Shown: piece after piece, positions 15,747-24,508 of the stretch
Numbering within the stretch: position 1 is the first letter of the stretch
Layout of the letters: every line of letters starts with the position of its first letter
Origin: Streptomyces chartreusis
GTDB lineage: Bacteria; Actinomycetota; Actinomycetes; Streptomycetales; Streptomycetaceae
NCBI RefSeq assembly: GCF_008704715.1
Contig: NZ_CP023689.1
Coordinates: forward strand, 5,518,001-5,582,000
Reading direction: 5' to 3'
DNA length: 64,000 bases
Translations under genes and position numbers: made by a program
Notes under the pieces: model-generated
The model's database searches: none
Seen by the model: only the letters and a program-made list of their open reading frames with translations
What the model was told of the DNA's origin: nothing

Positions 15747-15767
15747 ATCGGCGCTACCGTGGGCGCC

Positions 15768-17000
15768 ATGGACACCGAGACGACGTTTCCCCTGATCATC
15801 TCCGTCGACGACCACACGGTGGAGCCGCCCACGGTGTGGCAGGACCGGCTCCCGAAGAAGTACCAGGACATCGGACCGCGCATAGTCCGCGCGCCGCTGA
15901 AGGAAATGACCTTCCTGGGCGGGCGGTTCAAGCCCGTCATGGGACGGCCGGGCGACGACGGGCCGATCGGCGACTGGTGGGTGTACGAGGACCTGCACCG
16001 GCCCCTGACCCGCCTCGACACCGCCGTGGGCTACAGCAGGGACGAGATCAAGCTGGAGGTCATCACCTACGAGCAGATGCGCCGGGGCTCGTTCGACGTG
16101 CCCTCCCGGCTCGCGGACATGGACGTCAACCACGTCCAGTCGGCGCTCTGCTTCCCGACCTTCCCGCGTTTTTGCGGCCAGACCTTCACCGAGGCGCAGG
16201 ACCACGAGCTGGGCCTGCTGGGCGTCAGGGCGTACAACGACTGGATGGTGGAGGAGTGGTGCGGGCCCGACGCGCGCGGTCGGCTGATCCCGCTCACCCT
16301 CATCCCCCTGTGGGACGCGGAGCTGGCCGCCGCCGAGGTCCGCCGCAACGCGGCCCGGGGCGTACGGGCCGTCGCCTTCTCCGAGATACCCCCGCACCTC
16401 GGGCTGCCCTCCGTGCACACCGACTACTGGGACCCCTTCCTCGCCGCCTGCGCCGAGACCGGCACGGTCGTCGCCATGCACATCGGCTCCTCCAGCCGGA
16501 TGCCCTCCACCTCCGCCGACGCGCCGCCCGCCGTCGGTTCGACGATCACCTTCGCCAACTGCTGCTTCTCGATGGTCGACTGGCTGATGAGCGGCAAGTT
16601 CGAGCGCTTCCCGGGCCTCAAGGTCATGTACGCCGAGGGCCAGATCGGCTGGATCCCGTACATCCTGGAGCGCGCCGACGTCGTCTGGGAGGAGAACCGG
16701 GGCTGGGGCGGGGTCGCCGACAAGGTGCACCGGCCGCCGTCGGAGCTGTTCGCCGATCACGTCTACGGCTGCTTCTTCGACGACGCCTTCGGGCTGAAGA
16801 ACCTCGACTCCATCGGCGTCGGCAACGTGCTCTACGAGACCGACTACCCCCACTCCGACTCCACCTGGCCGGAGTCCCGCCAGGTCGGCGAGGCGCAGAT
16901 GGGACACCTGGACGCCGACGTGGTCGACCGGATCGTACGGCGCAACGCGATCGAGCTGCTGGGGCTGACGGGCGACGGGCTCTGGCCGGGCGGTGCATGA
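15768..17000 (+). CDS. Amidohydrolase-2 family metal-dependent hydrolase/decarboxylase
   Basis: This 410-residue TIM-barrel protein is of the ACMSD-like amidohydrolase_2 family. Near the N-terminus SVDDHTVEPP replaces the usual H-x-H metal motif, keeping one His. Later come MHIGSSSRMP (about 231-240), with a metal His, and YETDYPHSDSTWPES (about 360-374), with the catalytic Asp/His pair. Proteins with this VDDH variant are frequent in actinobacterial catabolic clusters. They may decarboxylate or hydrolyse a ring-derived acid. The ATG at 15768 has no Shine-Dalgarno, and leaderless expression from a promoter overlapped by operator copy 3 is likely. It appears to be a member of the same regulon as the thiolase/FadD module. 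Confidence 0.85.
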   Translation: MDTETTFPLIISVDDHTVEPPTVWQDRLPKKYQDIGPRIVRAPLKEMTFLGGRFKPVMGRPGDDGPIGDWWVYEDLHRPLTRLDTAVGYSRDEIKLEVITYEQMRRGSFDVPSRLADMDVNHVQSALCFPTFPRFCGQTFTEAQDHELGLLGVRAYNDWMVEEWCGPDARGRLIPLTLIPLWDAELAAAEVRRNAARGVRAVAFSEIPPHLGLPSVHTDYWDPFLAACAETGTVVAMHIGSSSRMPSTSADAPPAVGSTITFANCCFSMVDWLMSGKFERFPGLKVMYAEGQIGWIPYILERADVVWEENRGWGGVADKVHRPPSELFADHVYGCFFDDAFGLKNLDSIGVGNVLYETDYPHSDSTWPESRQVGEAQMGHLDADVVDRIVRRNAIELLGLTGDGLWPGGA

Positions 17001-17004
17001 GGGA

Positions 17005-17032
17005 GCCGCGGCCCCCGGCGGGGGACCGCGGC
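17005..17032. terminator. Bidirectional hairpin between convergent genes
   Basis: GCCGCGG-CCCCC pairs with GGGGG-A-CCGCGGC (12 bp with one bulged A, 3-base loop). It lies between the amidohydrolase stop (17000) and the stop of the convergent lipoprotein gene (17052). Confidence 0.65.
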
Positions 17033-17051
17033 CCATGGCCGCGCCGGGGCG

Positions 17052-17927
17052 TCAGCCGAGGAACACCGACGAGATCCTGTCGTCGAAGCCGATCGAGTTC
17101 AGGTCGGCGATGTTGCCCTGCACCACCTTGGACTCGCCCTTGCAGTCCTTCCCGGACCAGATCTTCAGGGCGCCGGATGCCTGGAGGGAGGAGGCGGAGT
17201 CGTCCCGGCCGACGTTCTGGCAGCCGGAGCCGGCCAGCCCTTCGGAGGGGTCGCCGAAGTTGATCTCGTCCGAGAGCGTGACGCTGCTCGCCGGGGCGGC
17301 GGTGCCGTCGCCGCCCTGCTCCGGCGCCTCGGCGGCGCCCGCCTTCTGCCCGTCCGGCGTCACGCCGAACCAGGTGCCGCCCACGCCCTGCCCGTTGGTG
17401 TCGCCGGGCTCGAGGTCCTTGCTGAAGCGGTAGACCGGCCAGCCGCCGATGGTGACCTGGAGGTTGCCGTCGTCGCGCTTGACCACGCCGACGTCGGACT
17501 TGGCCACGCCGTCCACGAAGATCTTGCCGCCCGGCGCGACCAGGACCGGCGGCCAGGTGGTGGCGCACTCGCCGGAGCAGTTCGACCTGGAGGGGTCGGC
17601 CGTGTCCTTGTCGAAGCGGTAGAGGGTGAACCCGGCGCCGTTGACCACGACCGGGTCCAGGTCGCCCGCGGACGACGCGCTCAGCTGCACCCACTTCTTG
17701 GCGGCCGGCTTGCTCGCGGGCTTGCCCGGGCGGGTCGCCCAGTCGCCGGTGCCGGGGGCCGCGTTGTTCTGCTTGGCCGTGCCGCTGCCGAAGTTCAGGC
17801 TCTGCAGGGCCGATCCGGCGCCCTCGCGGGCCGCGGAGGCGGCGTCGTCGGCGGCGTTGCAGGCGGTCAGCAGCAGGGCCGCGGCGGCGGTGGTGGCGGC
17901 GATCGCGGCGAAGCGGTTGCGGATCAT
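17052..17927 (-). CDS. Secreted lipoprotein with PF03640-type repeats (SCO0930-like)
   Basis: This 291-residue protein has a lipoprotein signal with lipobox LLTAC (Cys23), so it should be anchored to the outer face of the membrane. Two repeats of the secreted-repeat family follow: GFTLYRFDKDTADPSRSNCSGECATTWPP (about 103-131) and GWPVYRFSKDLEPGDTNGQGVGGTWFGVTPDG (about 162-193). In such proteins two Cys and conserved Trp residues mark a small beta domain. A C-terminal segment (about 222-291) resembles the I36/crystallin-like fold (NSIGFDDRISSVFLG) and has two Cys. Function unknown. A redox or heme role has been suggested for relatives, but I see no heme motif. GGGAGA precedes the ATG. Confidence 0.82.
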   Translation of the reverse strand: MIRNRFAAIAATTAAAALLLTACNAADDAASAAREGAGSALQSLNFGSGTAKQNNAAPGTGDWATRPGKPASKPAAKKWVQLSASSAGDLDPVVVNGAGFTLYRFDKDTADPSRSNCSGECATTWPPVLVAPGGKIFVDGVAKSDVGVVKRDDGNLQVTIGGWPVYRFSKDLEPGDTNGQGVGGTWFGVTPDGQKAGAAEAPEQGGDGTAAPASSVTLSDEINFGDPSEGLAGSGCQNVGRDDSASSLQASGALKIWSGKDCKGESKVVQGNIADLNSIGFDDRISSVFLG

Positions 17928-18170
17928 CTCGGTATCTCCCCGTGTCTCGGCGCCCGGACTTCCCGGGCCGCCGCCACCCAGTACGAGCCGCCCCCGGGCC
18001 GCCCTCACCCGGTGACACCCCTGAGACACGAGCAGGACGACCCCCGGTCAATCGCACGAAGATCGCGATAATCCGGGCGCCTCCGGGACGCGGGGCCCCT
18101 CCCGCGCGGGATCGGCCCCACCCCTTGTCTGTTGCGCCGCCAGACCGGACGATGGCGCCCGAGCATGAAT

Positions 18171-18185
18171 GTGACGGACCGTCAG
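18171..18185. promoter_or_regulatory. Operator copy 4 (GTGACGGACCGTCAG)
   Basis: It differs from the perfect copy at 15732 only in the first base and keeps a TGACGG-A-CCGTCA core of 13 bp. It lies 14 bases before the GTG of the luciferase-like gene at 18200, which heads the oxidoreductase/SDR pair. Confidence 0.75.
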
Positions 18186-18199
18186 ATCGAGGAGGGCGT

Positions 18200-19147
18200 G
18201 TGGCCATCCAAGTCCCGCCGGACGGACGGACGCTGTTCGGGATGCAGCTCCCCGTCCAGTCGCAGAGCACGATGTACGCCGAGCCCTGGGAGGCCGGCGC
18301 CGGACCCGACGACCTCGTCGCCCTGGCCCGCGCCGCCGAGCGCGCCGGCTTCGACTACGTCGCCACCTGCGACCACGTCGCCATCCCGCGCCGCCTGGCC
18401 TCCGCGATGAGCACGGTCTGGTACGACCCGGTCGCCACCCTCGCCTTCCTCGCGGCGGCCACCGAGCGGGTCCGCCTGCTCAGCCATGTCGCGGTCGTCG
18501 GCCTGCGCCACCCCCTGCTCAGCGCCAAGCAGTACGCCACCCTCGACCACCTCAGCGCGGGGCGGCTGATCCTCGGCGTCGGGGCCGGGCACGTGCGCGA
18601 GGAGTTCGAGGTGCTCGGCGTCGACTTCGAGCGGCGCGGCCCCGTCCTCGACGAGTCGATCGACGCCCTGCGCGCAGCGCTCGGGCCGGAGGAGTTCCCC
18701 GAACACCACGGCAAGCTCTACGACTTCGAGGGCCTCGGCCAGCTGCCCCGCCCCGCCCAGGAACGCGTCCCGGTCTGGGTCGGCGGATCCTCGCCGGCCG
18801 CCGTGCGCCGGGCCGCGCTGAAGGGCGACGGATGGCTGCCGCAGGGCGACCCGCGCGACCGGCTGCCCGCGCAGATCGCCCGGATCCGGCGGCTCAGGCA
18901 GGAGGCGGGCATCGAGGGGCCGTACACCGTCGGCGCCATCGTCGAGCCCCTGTACGTCGGCACGCCCGCCTGGGACGTCGGGCGCCGGACGCTGACCGGG
19001 ACGCCGGACGCCCTCGCCGAGTCGCTGCGGGCGTACCGGGCGATGGGGGTGGACCAGATCCAGGTGCGGTTCCGCAGCCGCGGCCGCAGCGAGCTCGTCG
19101 ACCAGATCACCGCGTTCGGGGCCGAGGTCGCGCCCCGCCTCGACTAG
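18200..19147 (+). CDS. Luciferase-like (LLM) flavin- or F420-dependent oxidoreductase
   Basis: This 315-residue LLM TIM-barrel protein has the marks EPWEAGAGPDDLVALARAAERAGFDYVATCDHVAIP (about 20-55), RVRLLSHVAVVGLRHPLLSAKQYATLDHLSAGRLILGVGAGHVREEFEVLGVDF and PVWVGGSSPAAVRRAAL. Its length and motifs fit the TIGR03619-type F420-dependent group, though an FMN enzyme is possible. FO synthase, needed for F420, is encoded at 29397-31982. GTG 18200 is chosen because it follows GGAGGG (18191-18196). The upstream ATG at 18152 would place the operator in the coding sequence. The SDR gene starts 8 bases after its stop, so the two form an operon. Confidence 0.85.
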   Translation: MAIQVPPDGRTLFGMQLPVQSQSTMYAEPWEAGAGPDDLVALARAAERAGFDYVATCDHVAIPRRLASAMSTVWYDPVATLAFLAAATERVRLLSHVAVVGLRHPLLSAKQYATLDHLSAGRLILGVGAGHVREEFEVLGVDFERRGPVLDESIDALRAALGPEEFPEHHGKLYDFEGLGQLPRPAQERVPVWVGGSSPAAVRRAALKGDGWLPQGDPRDRLPAQIARIRRLRQEAGIEGPYTVGAIVEPLYVGTPAWDVGRRTLTGTPDALAESLRAYRAMGVDQIQVRFRSRGRSELVDQITAFGAEVAPRLD

Positions 19148-19155
19148 GGAGAGCC

Positions 19156-19926
19156 ATGGGCAAGCTGGACGGACGGACGATCATCGTCACGGGCGCGGCC
19201 CGCGGACAGGGCGAGCAGGAGGCACGGCTGTTCGTGGCCGAGGGCGCGAACGTCGTCGTCGCCGATGTGCTCGACGACCAGGGCGGGGCGCTGGCCAAGG
19301 AGCTGGGGGCGCTGTACGTCCATCTCGACGTCGGAAGCGAGGAGGACTGGCGTGCCGCGCTGGCGGCCACGAAGGAGGCGTACGGCCGGGTCGACGGGCT
19401 CGTGAACAACGCCGGGATCCTGCGGTTCAACTCCCTCGTCGACACGCCGCTGGACGAGTTCATGCAGGTCGTGCGGGTCAACCAGGTCGGCTGCTTCCTC
19501 GGTATGAAGACCGCGGCTCCGGAGATGGAGGACGGCGGCACGATCGTCAACACCGCCTCCTACACGGCTGTCACGGGCATGGCGGCCGTGGGCACGTACG
19601 CCGCGACCAAGCACGCCATCCTCGGCCTCACCCGCGTCGCCGCGCTGGAGCTGGCGCCGCGCGGCATCCGGGTCAACGCCATGTGCCCCGGCGCGATCGA
19701 CACCGCGATGTCCAACCCGGCGCAGCTGGACCCGGAGGCGGACGCGGAGGAGACGAGCCGGGCCCTGGACGGGCTGTACCGCAAGCTCGTGCCGCTCGGC
19801 CGGATCGGGAGGCCGCAGGAGGTGGCGCGGCTGGCGCTGTTCCTGACGTCCGAGGACTCCTCCTACATCACCGGACAGCCGTTCGTGATCGACGGCGGGT
19901 GGCTGGCCGGGGTCAGCGTCATCTGA
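19156..19926 (+). CDS. Short-chain dehydrogenase, 3-alpha/20-beta-hydroxysteroid dehydrogenase-like
   Basis: This 256-residue classical SDR has the nucleotide loop TGAARGQGE (12-20), an acidic residue in VVADVLDD favouring NAD over NADP, NNAG (about 86-89), catalytic Ser in NTASYTAV and YAATK (about 149-153). The C-terminus SSYITGQPFVIDGGW is typical. Its N-terminal half reads like the 3-alpha/20-beta-hydroxysteroid dehydrogenase of Streptomyces, so a cyclic secondary alcohol is a reasonable substrate guess. GGGAGAG lies just before the ATG, 8 bases past the upstream LLM gene. The pair sits under operator copy 4. The stop codon overlaps operator copy 5. Confidence 0.88.
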   Translation: MGKLDGRTIIVTGAARGQGEQEARLFVAEGANVVVADVLDDQGGALAKELGALYVHLDVGSEEDWRAALAATKEAYGRVDGLVNNAGILRFNSLVDTPLDEFMQVVRVNQVGCFLGMKTAAPEMEDGGTIVNTASYTAVTGMAAVGTYAATKHAILGLTRVAALELAPRGIRVNAMCPGAIDTAMSNPAQLDPEADAEETSRALDGLYRKLVPLGRIGRPQEVARLALFLTSEDSSYITGQPFVIDGGWLAGVSVI

Positions 19927-19937
19927 CTGACCATCAG
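19923..19937. promoter_or_regulatory. Operator copy 5, imperfect (CTGACTGACCATCAG)
   Basis: It matches the consensus CTGACGGACCGTCAG at 13 of 15 positions. The stop codon of the SDR gene (19924-19926) lies inside it. With copy 6 at 19979 it flanks the promoter of the next luciferase-like gene, the two centres being 56 bp apart. Confidence 0.5.
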
Positions 19938-19978
19938 GTATTGACCCTCCATGCCGGTGGTGCCACAGTCGTTCAAAA

Positions 19979-19993
19979 CTGACGGTGCGTCAG
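19979..19993. promoter_or_regulatory. Operator copy 6 (CTGACG-GTG-CGTCAG)
   Basis: A perfect 6-bp-arm dyad 31 bases before the TTG start of the luciferase-like gene at 20025. Spacing and arms match the copies at 15732 and 43394. Confidence 0.72.
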
Positions 19994-20024
19994 AAAACTT
20001 CGGAACCGGGGACGGTGAACCGCC

Positions 20025-21143
20025 TTGGAATTCGGGCTCTTTGTACAGGGATACGTGGGCAAGCGCGCCGAGACCGATCCGCTCGCGGAGCACAAGGCGC
20101 TGATGGAGGAGACCGAGTACGTCATCCAGGCGGACAAGTCAGGCTTCAAGTACGCGTGGGCCTCCGAGCACCACTTCCTGGAGGAGTACTCGCATCTCTC
20201 CGCCAACGACGTGTTCCTCGGGTACCTCGCGCACGCGACCGAGCGGATCCATCTGGGATCGGGCATCTTCAACCCGCTGGCCCAGGTCAACCATCCGGTG
20301 AAGGTCGCCGAGAAGGTCGCGATGCTCGACCATCTGAGCGAGAACCGCTTCGAGTTCGGCAGCGGCCGGGGTGCCGGCTCGCACGAGATCCTCGGGTTCA
20401 TACCGGGCGTGACCGATATGAACTACACCAAGGAGATCTGGGAAGAGACGATCGCCGAGTTCCCCAAGATGTGGCTCCAGGACGAGTACGTCGGCTTCCA
20501 GGGCAAGCACTGGCAGCTGCCGCCGCGCAAGGTCCTGCCCAAGCCGTACGGGAAGTCGCATCCGGCGATGTGGTACGCCGCCGGGTCGCCGCCGTCGTAC
20601 GCGATGGCCGCCCGCAAGGGGCTCGGGGTGCTCGGCTTCAGCATCCAGAAGGTCTCCGACATGGAGTGGGTGCTGGAGCAGTACAAGACGGCGGTCGTGA
20701 ACGCGGAGCCGATCGGGGACTTCGTCAACGACAACGTCATGGTGACGACCACGGCGATCTGCGCGCCGACGCACGACGAGGCGATCCGGATCGCGGTGAA
20801 CGGCGGGCTGCACTATCTGCCCTCGCTGGTGTTCCGGTACCACGACACCTTCCCGCGGCCCGAGGGGTTCCCGGTGTGGCCGGAGACGCTGCCCGAGTAC
20901 ACGCCGGAGTTCGTGGAGCTGCTGATCGAGGAGGAGCTGCTGATCTGCGGTGATCCGGACGAGGTGCTCACGCAGTGCAAGCGGTGGGAGCAGGCCGGGG
21001 CGGACCAGCTGAGCTTCGGGCTGCCGGTGGGGGTGCCGAAGGAGGAGACGTTGCAGACGATCCGGCTGATCGGGGAGCACGTCATTCCGAAGATCGACAC
21101 GGATCCCGTTCACCGGACGTCCCGATTCCGGCAGTCCGCCTGA
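20025..21143 (+). CDS. Luciferase-like (LLM) flavin-dependent monooxygenase
   Basis: The 372-residue product is of the longer luciferase-like type, with MEFGLFVQGYVGKRAETDPLAEHKALMEETEYVIQADKSGFKYAWASEHHFLEEYSHLSAND at the N-terminus. EHHF is the signature of bacterial-luciferase-type monooxygenases. Then come GSGIFNPLAQVNHPVKVAEKVAMLDHLSENRFEFGSGRG and a C-terminal CGDPDEVLTQCKRWEQAGADQ. It probably uses reduced FMN to oxygenate a ketone or similar substrate, as luciferase-family Baeyer-Villiger enzymes do. The exact reaction is not given by sequence. TTG 20025 is the only sensible start, since no ATG or GTG lies before the conserved EFGLF. Under operators 5 and 6. Confidence 0.85.
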   Translation: MEFGLFVQGYVGKRAETDPLAEHKALMEETEYVIQADKSGFKYAWASEHHFLEEYSHLSANDVFLGYLAHATERIHLGSGIFNPLAQVNHPVKVAEKVAMLDHLSENRFEFGSGRGAGSHEILGFIPGVTDMNYTKEIWEETIAEFPKMWLQDEYVGFQGKHWQLPPRKVLPKPYGKSHPAMWYAAGSPPSYAMAARKGLGVLGFSIQKVSDMEWVLEQYKTAVVNAEPIGDFVNDNVMVTTTAICAPTHDEAIRIAVNGGLHYLPSLVFRYHDTFPRPEGFPVWPETLPEYTPEFVELLIEEELLICGDPDEVLTQCKRWEQAGADQLSFGLPVGVPKEETLQTIRLIGEHVIPKIDTDPVHRTSRFRQSA

Positions 21144-21186
21144 TCGTCGTAGGGCCGCGGGCCGTCGGCGGGTGCGGGTGCGTCGT

Positions 21187-21224
21187 GGCTGGTCGCGCAG
21201 TTCCCCGCGCCCCTGAGGGGCGCG
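21187..21224 (+). repeat. Interspersed GC-rich repeat, copy 1, ending in a perfect hairpin
   Basis: This segment contains GCGCAGTTCCCCGCGCCCC, also found at 53301-53319 and reversed at 29284-29316. It ends in CGCGCCCC-TGA-GGGGCGCG (21206-21224), an 8-bp stem. Short repeats of this kind lie between genes in many Streptomyces genomes. Here it may end the LLM transcript before the hydrolase gene. Confidence 0.7.
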
Positions 21225-21255
21225 GCCCGCACCCCGAGTCAGAGGAGGAGCCGTC

Positions 21256-22986
21256 ATGCTCGATCACGTCATCAAAGGCGCGACCGTCGTCGACGGGACC
21301 GGCGCGCCCGCCTGCAACGCCGACGTCGGCATACGCGACGGCCGTATCGCCGTCATAGGAACCGTCACCGAGGGATCCCGTACCAGTGAGGACGGCACCG
21401 GGCTCGTCCTCGCTCCGGGGTTCGTCGATCCGCATACGCACTACGACGCCCAGCTGTTCTGGGACCCCTATGCCACCCCCTCTCTCAACCACGGGGTGAC
21501 CACCGTGGCCGGTGGGAACTGCGGGTTCACGCTGGCGCCGTTGAATCCGGGTCGTCCCGGGGACGCCGATTACACGCGGCGGATGATGTCCAAGGTCGAG
21601 GGCATGTCGCTGGTGGCGCTCGAAGAAGGCGCGCCGTGGAGCTGGAACTCCTTCGGGGAGTATCTGGACGCCCTCGAAGGGCGGATCGCGGTCAACGCGG
21701 GCTTCATGGTGGGGCACTGTGCGCTGCGGCGGTACGTCATGGGAGCCGACGCGGTCGGCGGGCAGCCCAGTGAGGAGCAACTCGGCGAGATCGTGCGACT
21801 GTTGCACGACGCCATGGACGCCGGTGCCTGGGGGTTCTCCACCACCCAGTCGTCCACCCACTCCGACGGGGACGGGAAGCCGGTGGCCTCGCGGCACGCC
21901 GGGCCCGCCGAGCTGCTAGCGCTGGCGAAGGCCGTCGGGGAGCACGAGGGCACGCAGATCGAGGCGATCGTCGCCGGGTGTCTCGACCAGTTCAGCGACG
22001 CCGAGATCGAGCTGTTCGTGGAGATGAGCGCCGCCGCCGGACGGCCGCTGAACTGGAACGTGCTGACCATCGACTCGGCCGTGCCGGAGCGGGTGCCCCG
22101 GCAGCTGCTGGCCAGTGAGCGGGCACGCAAGGCCGGCGGCCGGGTCGTGGCGCTGACCATGCCGATCCTCACGCCGATGAACATGTCGCTCGGCACCTTC
22201 TGCGCGCTGAACCTGATCCCCGGGTGGGGGCCGGTCCTCGGGCTGCCCGTGCCCGAGCGGATCGCCCGGCTGCGCGAGCCGGAGGTGCGGGCGGAGCTGC
22301 TGCGGCACGCGTCGTCCAAGGAGGCCGGCGTCTTCCGGCGGCTGACCAACTTCGGGCGGTACGTCATCGGCGACACCTACAGCGACGCCAACCGCGGACT
22401 GAGCGGCCGGGTCGTGGAGGACATCGCCCGCGAACGCGGCCAGGAACCCTTCCAGTGCATGGTGGAGATCTGCGCCGCCGACGAGATGCGTACGGTCCTG
22501 TGGCCGATGCCCACCGACAACGACCCCGCGTCCTGGGCGCTGCGCGCCGAGGCATGGCAGCACGACGACGTCATGCTGGGCGGCTCCGACGCCGGGGCGC
22601 ATCTGGACCGGATGTGCGGGGCGCCGTACACGACCCGGTTCCTCGGGGACTGTCTGCGCGGACGCAGGCTCACGAGCCTTGAGCAGGCCGTGAAGATGCT
22701 GACCGACGACCCCGCCCAGCTCTTCGGGCTGCGCGAACGCGGCCGGATCCAGGAGGGCTTCCATGCGGACCTGGTCCTCTTCGACCCGGAGCGGATCGAC
22801 GCCGGCACGGCCACCCTGGTGCACGACCTGCCGGGCGACAGCCCGCGGCTGGACTCCAGGGCGATCGGGGTGCGGGCCGTGTGGGTCAATGGCGTCGAGG
22901 CGATCCGGGACGACGTGGTGAGCGGGGCCGTACCGGGGCGGGTGCTGCGCTCGGGGCGGGACACCAGGACGGTGGCCACCAGGTGA
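21256..22986 (+). CDS. N-acyl-D-amino-acid deacylase family amidohydrolase
   Basis: This 576-residue protein of the D-aminoacylase branch of the amidohydrolase superfamily has an N-terminal beta-sandwich (IKGATVVDGTGAPACNADVGIRDGRIAVIG) and the metal motif PGFVDPHTHYDAQLFWDP (about 55-72). Then come GNCGFTLAP with the metal-bridging Cys, MVGHCALR, and GGSDAGAHLDRMCG (about 441-454) near the end. Family members hydrolyse N-acyl-D-amino acids, but many homologues in catabolic clusters act on other amides or lactams. GAGGAGG precedes the ATG. The stop overlaps the aldehyde dehydrogenase start by 4 bases, so the two are coupled and may hydrolyse and then oxidise the same intermediate. Confidence 0.87.
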   Translation: MLDHVIKGATVVDGTGAPACNADVGIRDGRIAVIGTVTEGSRTSEDGTGLVLAPGFVDPHTHYDAQLFWDPYATPSLNHGVTTVAGGNCGFTLAPLNPGRPGDADYTRRMMSKVEGMSLVALEEGAPWSWNSFGEYLDALEGRIAVNAGFMVGHCALRRYVMGADAVGGQPSEEQLGEIVRLLHDAMDAGAWGFSTTQSSTHSDGDGKPVASRHAGPAELLALAKAVGEHEGTQIEAIVAGCLDQFSDAEIELFVEMSAAAGRPLNWNVLTIDSAVPERVPRQLLASERARKAGGRVVALTMPILTPMNMSLGTFCALNLIPGWGPVLGLPVPERIARLREPEVRAELLRHASSKEAGVFRRLTNFGRYVIGDTYSDANRGLSGRVVEDIARERGQEPFQCMVEICAADEMRTVLWPMPTDNDPASWALRAEAWQHDDVMLGGSDAGAHLDRMCGAPYTTRFLGDCLRGRRLTSLEQAVKMLTDDPAQLFGLRERGRIQEGFHADLVLFDPERIDAGTATLVHDLPGDSPRLDSRAIGVRAVWVNGVEAIRDDVVSGAVPGRVLRSGRDTRTVATR

Positions 22987-24446
22987 GCTTCGAAGGATCC
23001 GACCGGCAGCGGCTGTTCGTCGGGGGCTCGTGGGTGGAGCCGGACGGCGGTCACTATCCCGTGATCGATCCGGCGACGGAGGAGACCGTGGGCGGGGCTC
23101 CCGAGGCGTCCCGGGATCAGGTGCTCGCGGCCTGCGCCGCGGCCCGCGAGGCCTTCGGGCCGTGGTCGCGCACGGCGCCGGAGGAGCGGGCGGCCGTGCT
23201 GGCGCGGGCGGCGGACATCATCCACGGCCACCTCGGGCCGTACGCCGAACTCGCCCAGGCCGAGACCGGCGCGACCACGGGCACGGCCCGGGGGATGCAG
23301 GTCGGTGTCGGGGCTGCCCGGTTCCGGCGCTACGCGCGCGTGGAGCCCGCCGAGTGGGCCGTCGCGCCGCAGATCAACGACGCGGGGCCGATGGGGAAGG
23401 CCGGCGTGATGGGTGCGCTGGCCGTGCGGCAGCCCGTCGGGGTCGTCACCTGCGTCACCTCCTACAACAACCCGTGGGCCAACCCGGCCGGTAAGATCGC
23501 GCCCGCGCTCGCCATGGGCAACACCGTGGTCGTGAAACCGGCGCCGCAGGACCCGCTGTCCGTCTACCGGATGGCGGAGGCGCTGGAGGCGGCCGGGGTG
23601 CCGCCGGGGGTCGTGAACGTCGTCTCCGGCAGGTCGGTGGAGGTCGGCGAGGCGGCCGTGTCGTCCCCGGACGTCGACATGGTCAGCTTCACCGGCTCCA
23701 CGGCCGTCGGCCGGCGCATCGCCGAGGCGTGCGGACGGGACATGAAACGGCAGCTGATGGAGCTCGGCGGGAAGGGCGCCGCCGTCGTATTCGACGACGC
23801 GGACATCGGCTCGGCGGTCGCCGGGATCGGGACGACGTTCTCCTTCTACAGCGGGCAGATCTGCACCGCGCCCACGCGGGTGCTGGCGCAGCGGGGCGTC
23901 TACGGCCGCCTCGTCGAGCAACTGGCCGCGTACGCCGGCCGGTTGAAGGTCGGCGATCCGCGCGAGGCGTCCACGGTCGTCGGGCCGGTGATCTCGGCCG
24001 AGCACCGCGACCGGGTGGAGTCGTACGTGGAGACGGGCCGCAAGGAAGGCGCCGTGGTCGTGGCCGGCGGTGAACGGCCGCCGTACGAGCGGGGCTTCTA
24101 CGTGGCGCCGACGCTGCTCGCGGACTGCACGAACGACATGCGGGTCGCCCGGGAGGAGATCTTCGGGCCGGTCGTGTGCGTGATCCCCTTCGACGACGAG
24201 GAGGAGGGCATCGCCCTCGCCAACGACACGGAGTACGGACTGATCGACTACGTCTGGTCCGGCGACGTCGCCCGCGCCTTCCGGGTCGCGCGGCGGCTGC
24301 GGGCCGGCGGCGTCGGCGTCAACACCGTCGGCCGCAACATGGAGGCGCCCTTCGGCGGGTTCAAGCAGAGCGGAGTGGGACGCGACGTCGGCTCGTACGC
24401 CCTGCACGCCTACAGCGAGGTGCAGGCCATCGTGTGGCCGGGCTGA
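22983..24446 (+). CDS. NAD(P)-dependent aldehyde dehydrogenase
   Basis: This 487-residue class I-like aldehyde dehydrogenase oxidises an aldehyde to its acid. Seen: CVTSYNNPWANPAGKIAPALAMGNTVVVKPAP (cofactor site), FTGSTAVGRRI, the catalytic Glu in MELGGKGA and Cys in SGQICTAPTRV, and the C-terminal PFGGFKQSGVGRDVGSYALHAYSEVQAI. GTG 22983 overlaps the deacylase stop (GTGA). No earlier start in frame fits the family's N-terminus (RQRLFVGGSWVEPDGGHYPVIDPATEE). Substrate unknown. Its place after the amidohydrolase and before an alpha/beta hydrolase suggests a short degradative series. Confidence 0.92.
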   Translation: MSFEGSDRQRLFVGGSWVEPDGGHYPVIDPATEETVGGAPEASRDQVLAACAAAREAFGPWSRTAPEERAAVLARAADIIHGHLGPYAELAQAETGATTGTARGMQVGVGAARFRRYARVEPAEWAVAPQINDAGPMGKAGVMGALAVRQPVGVVTCVTSYNNPWANPAGKIAPALAMGNTVVVKPAPQDPLSVYRMAEALEAAGVPPGVVNVVSGRSVEVGEAAVSSPDVDMVSFTGSTAVGRRIAEACGRDMKRQLMELGGKGAAVVFDDADIGSAVAGIGTTFSFYSGQICTAPTRVLAQRGVYGRLVEQLAAYAGRLKVGDPREASTVVGPVISAEHRDRVESYVETGRKEGAVVVAGGERPPYERGFYVAPTLLADCTNDMRVAREEIFGPVVCVIPFDDEEEGIALANDTEYGLIDYVWSGDVARAFRVARRLRAGGVGVNTVGRNMEAPFGGFKQSGVGRDVGSYALHAYSEVQAIVWPG

Positions 24447-24508
24447 GCCCCGCCGATTGACCGGCCGGTGGCTGTCGCCGGGTCGGCAATGCGGGCAGGG
24501 TCTGCCGT

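Noticed and set aside
12827..17263. A 1478-codon open frame on the plus strand
   Set aside because: It runs antisense through afsR and out of frame through the amidohydrolase gene. Its product is Arg/Gly/Pro/Ala-rich with no motifs, a normal result of very high GC content.
19148..19155. A separate promoter for the SDR gene
   Set aside because: Only 8 bases separate it from the preceding LLM stop, and these hold its ribosome site, so co-transcription is the better reading.
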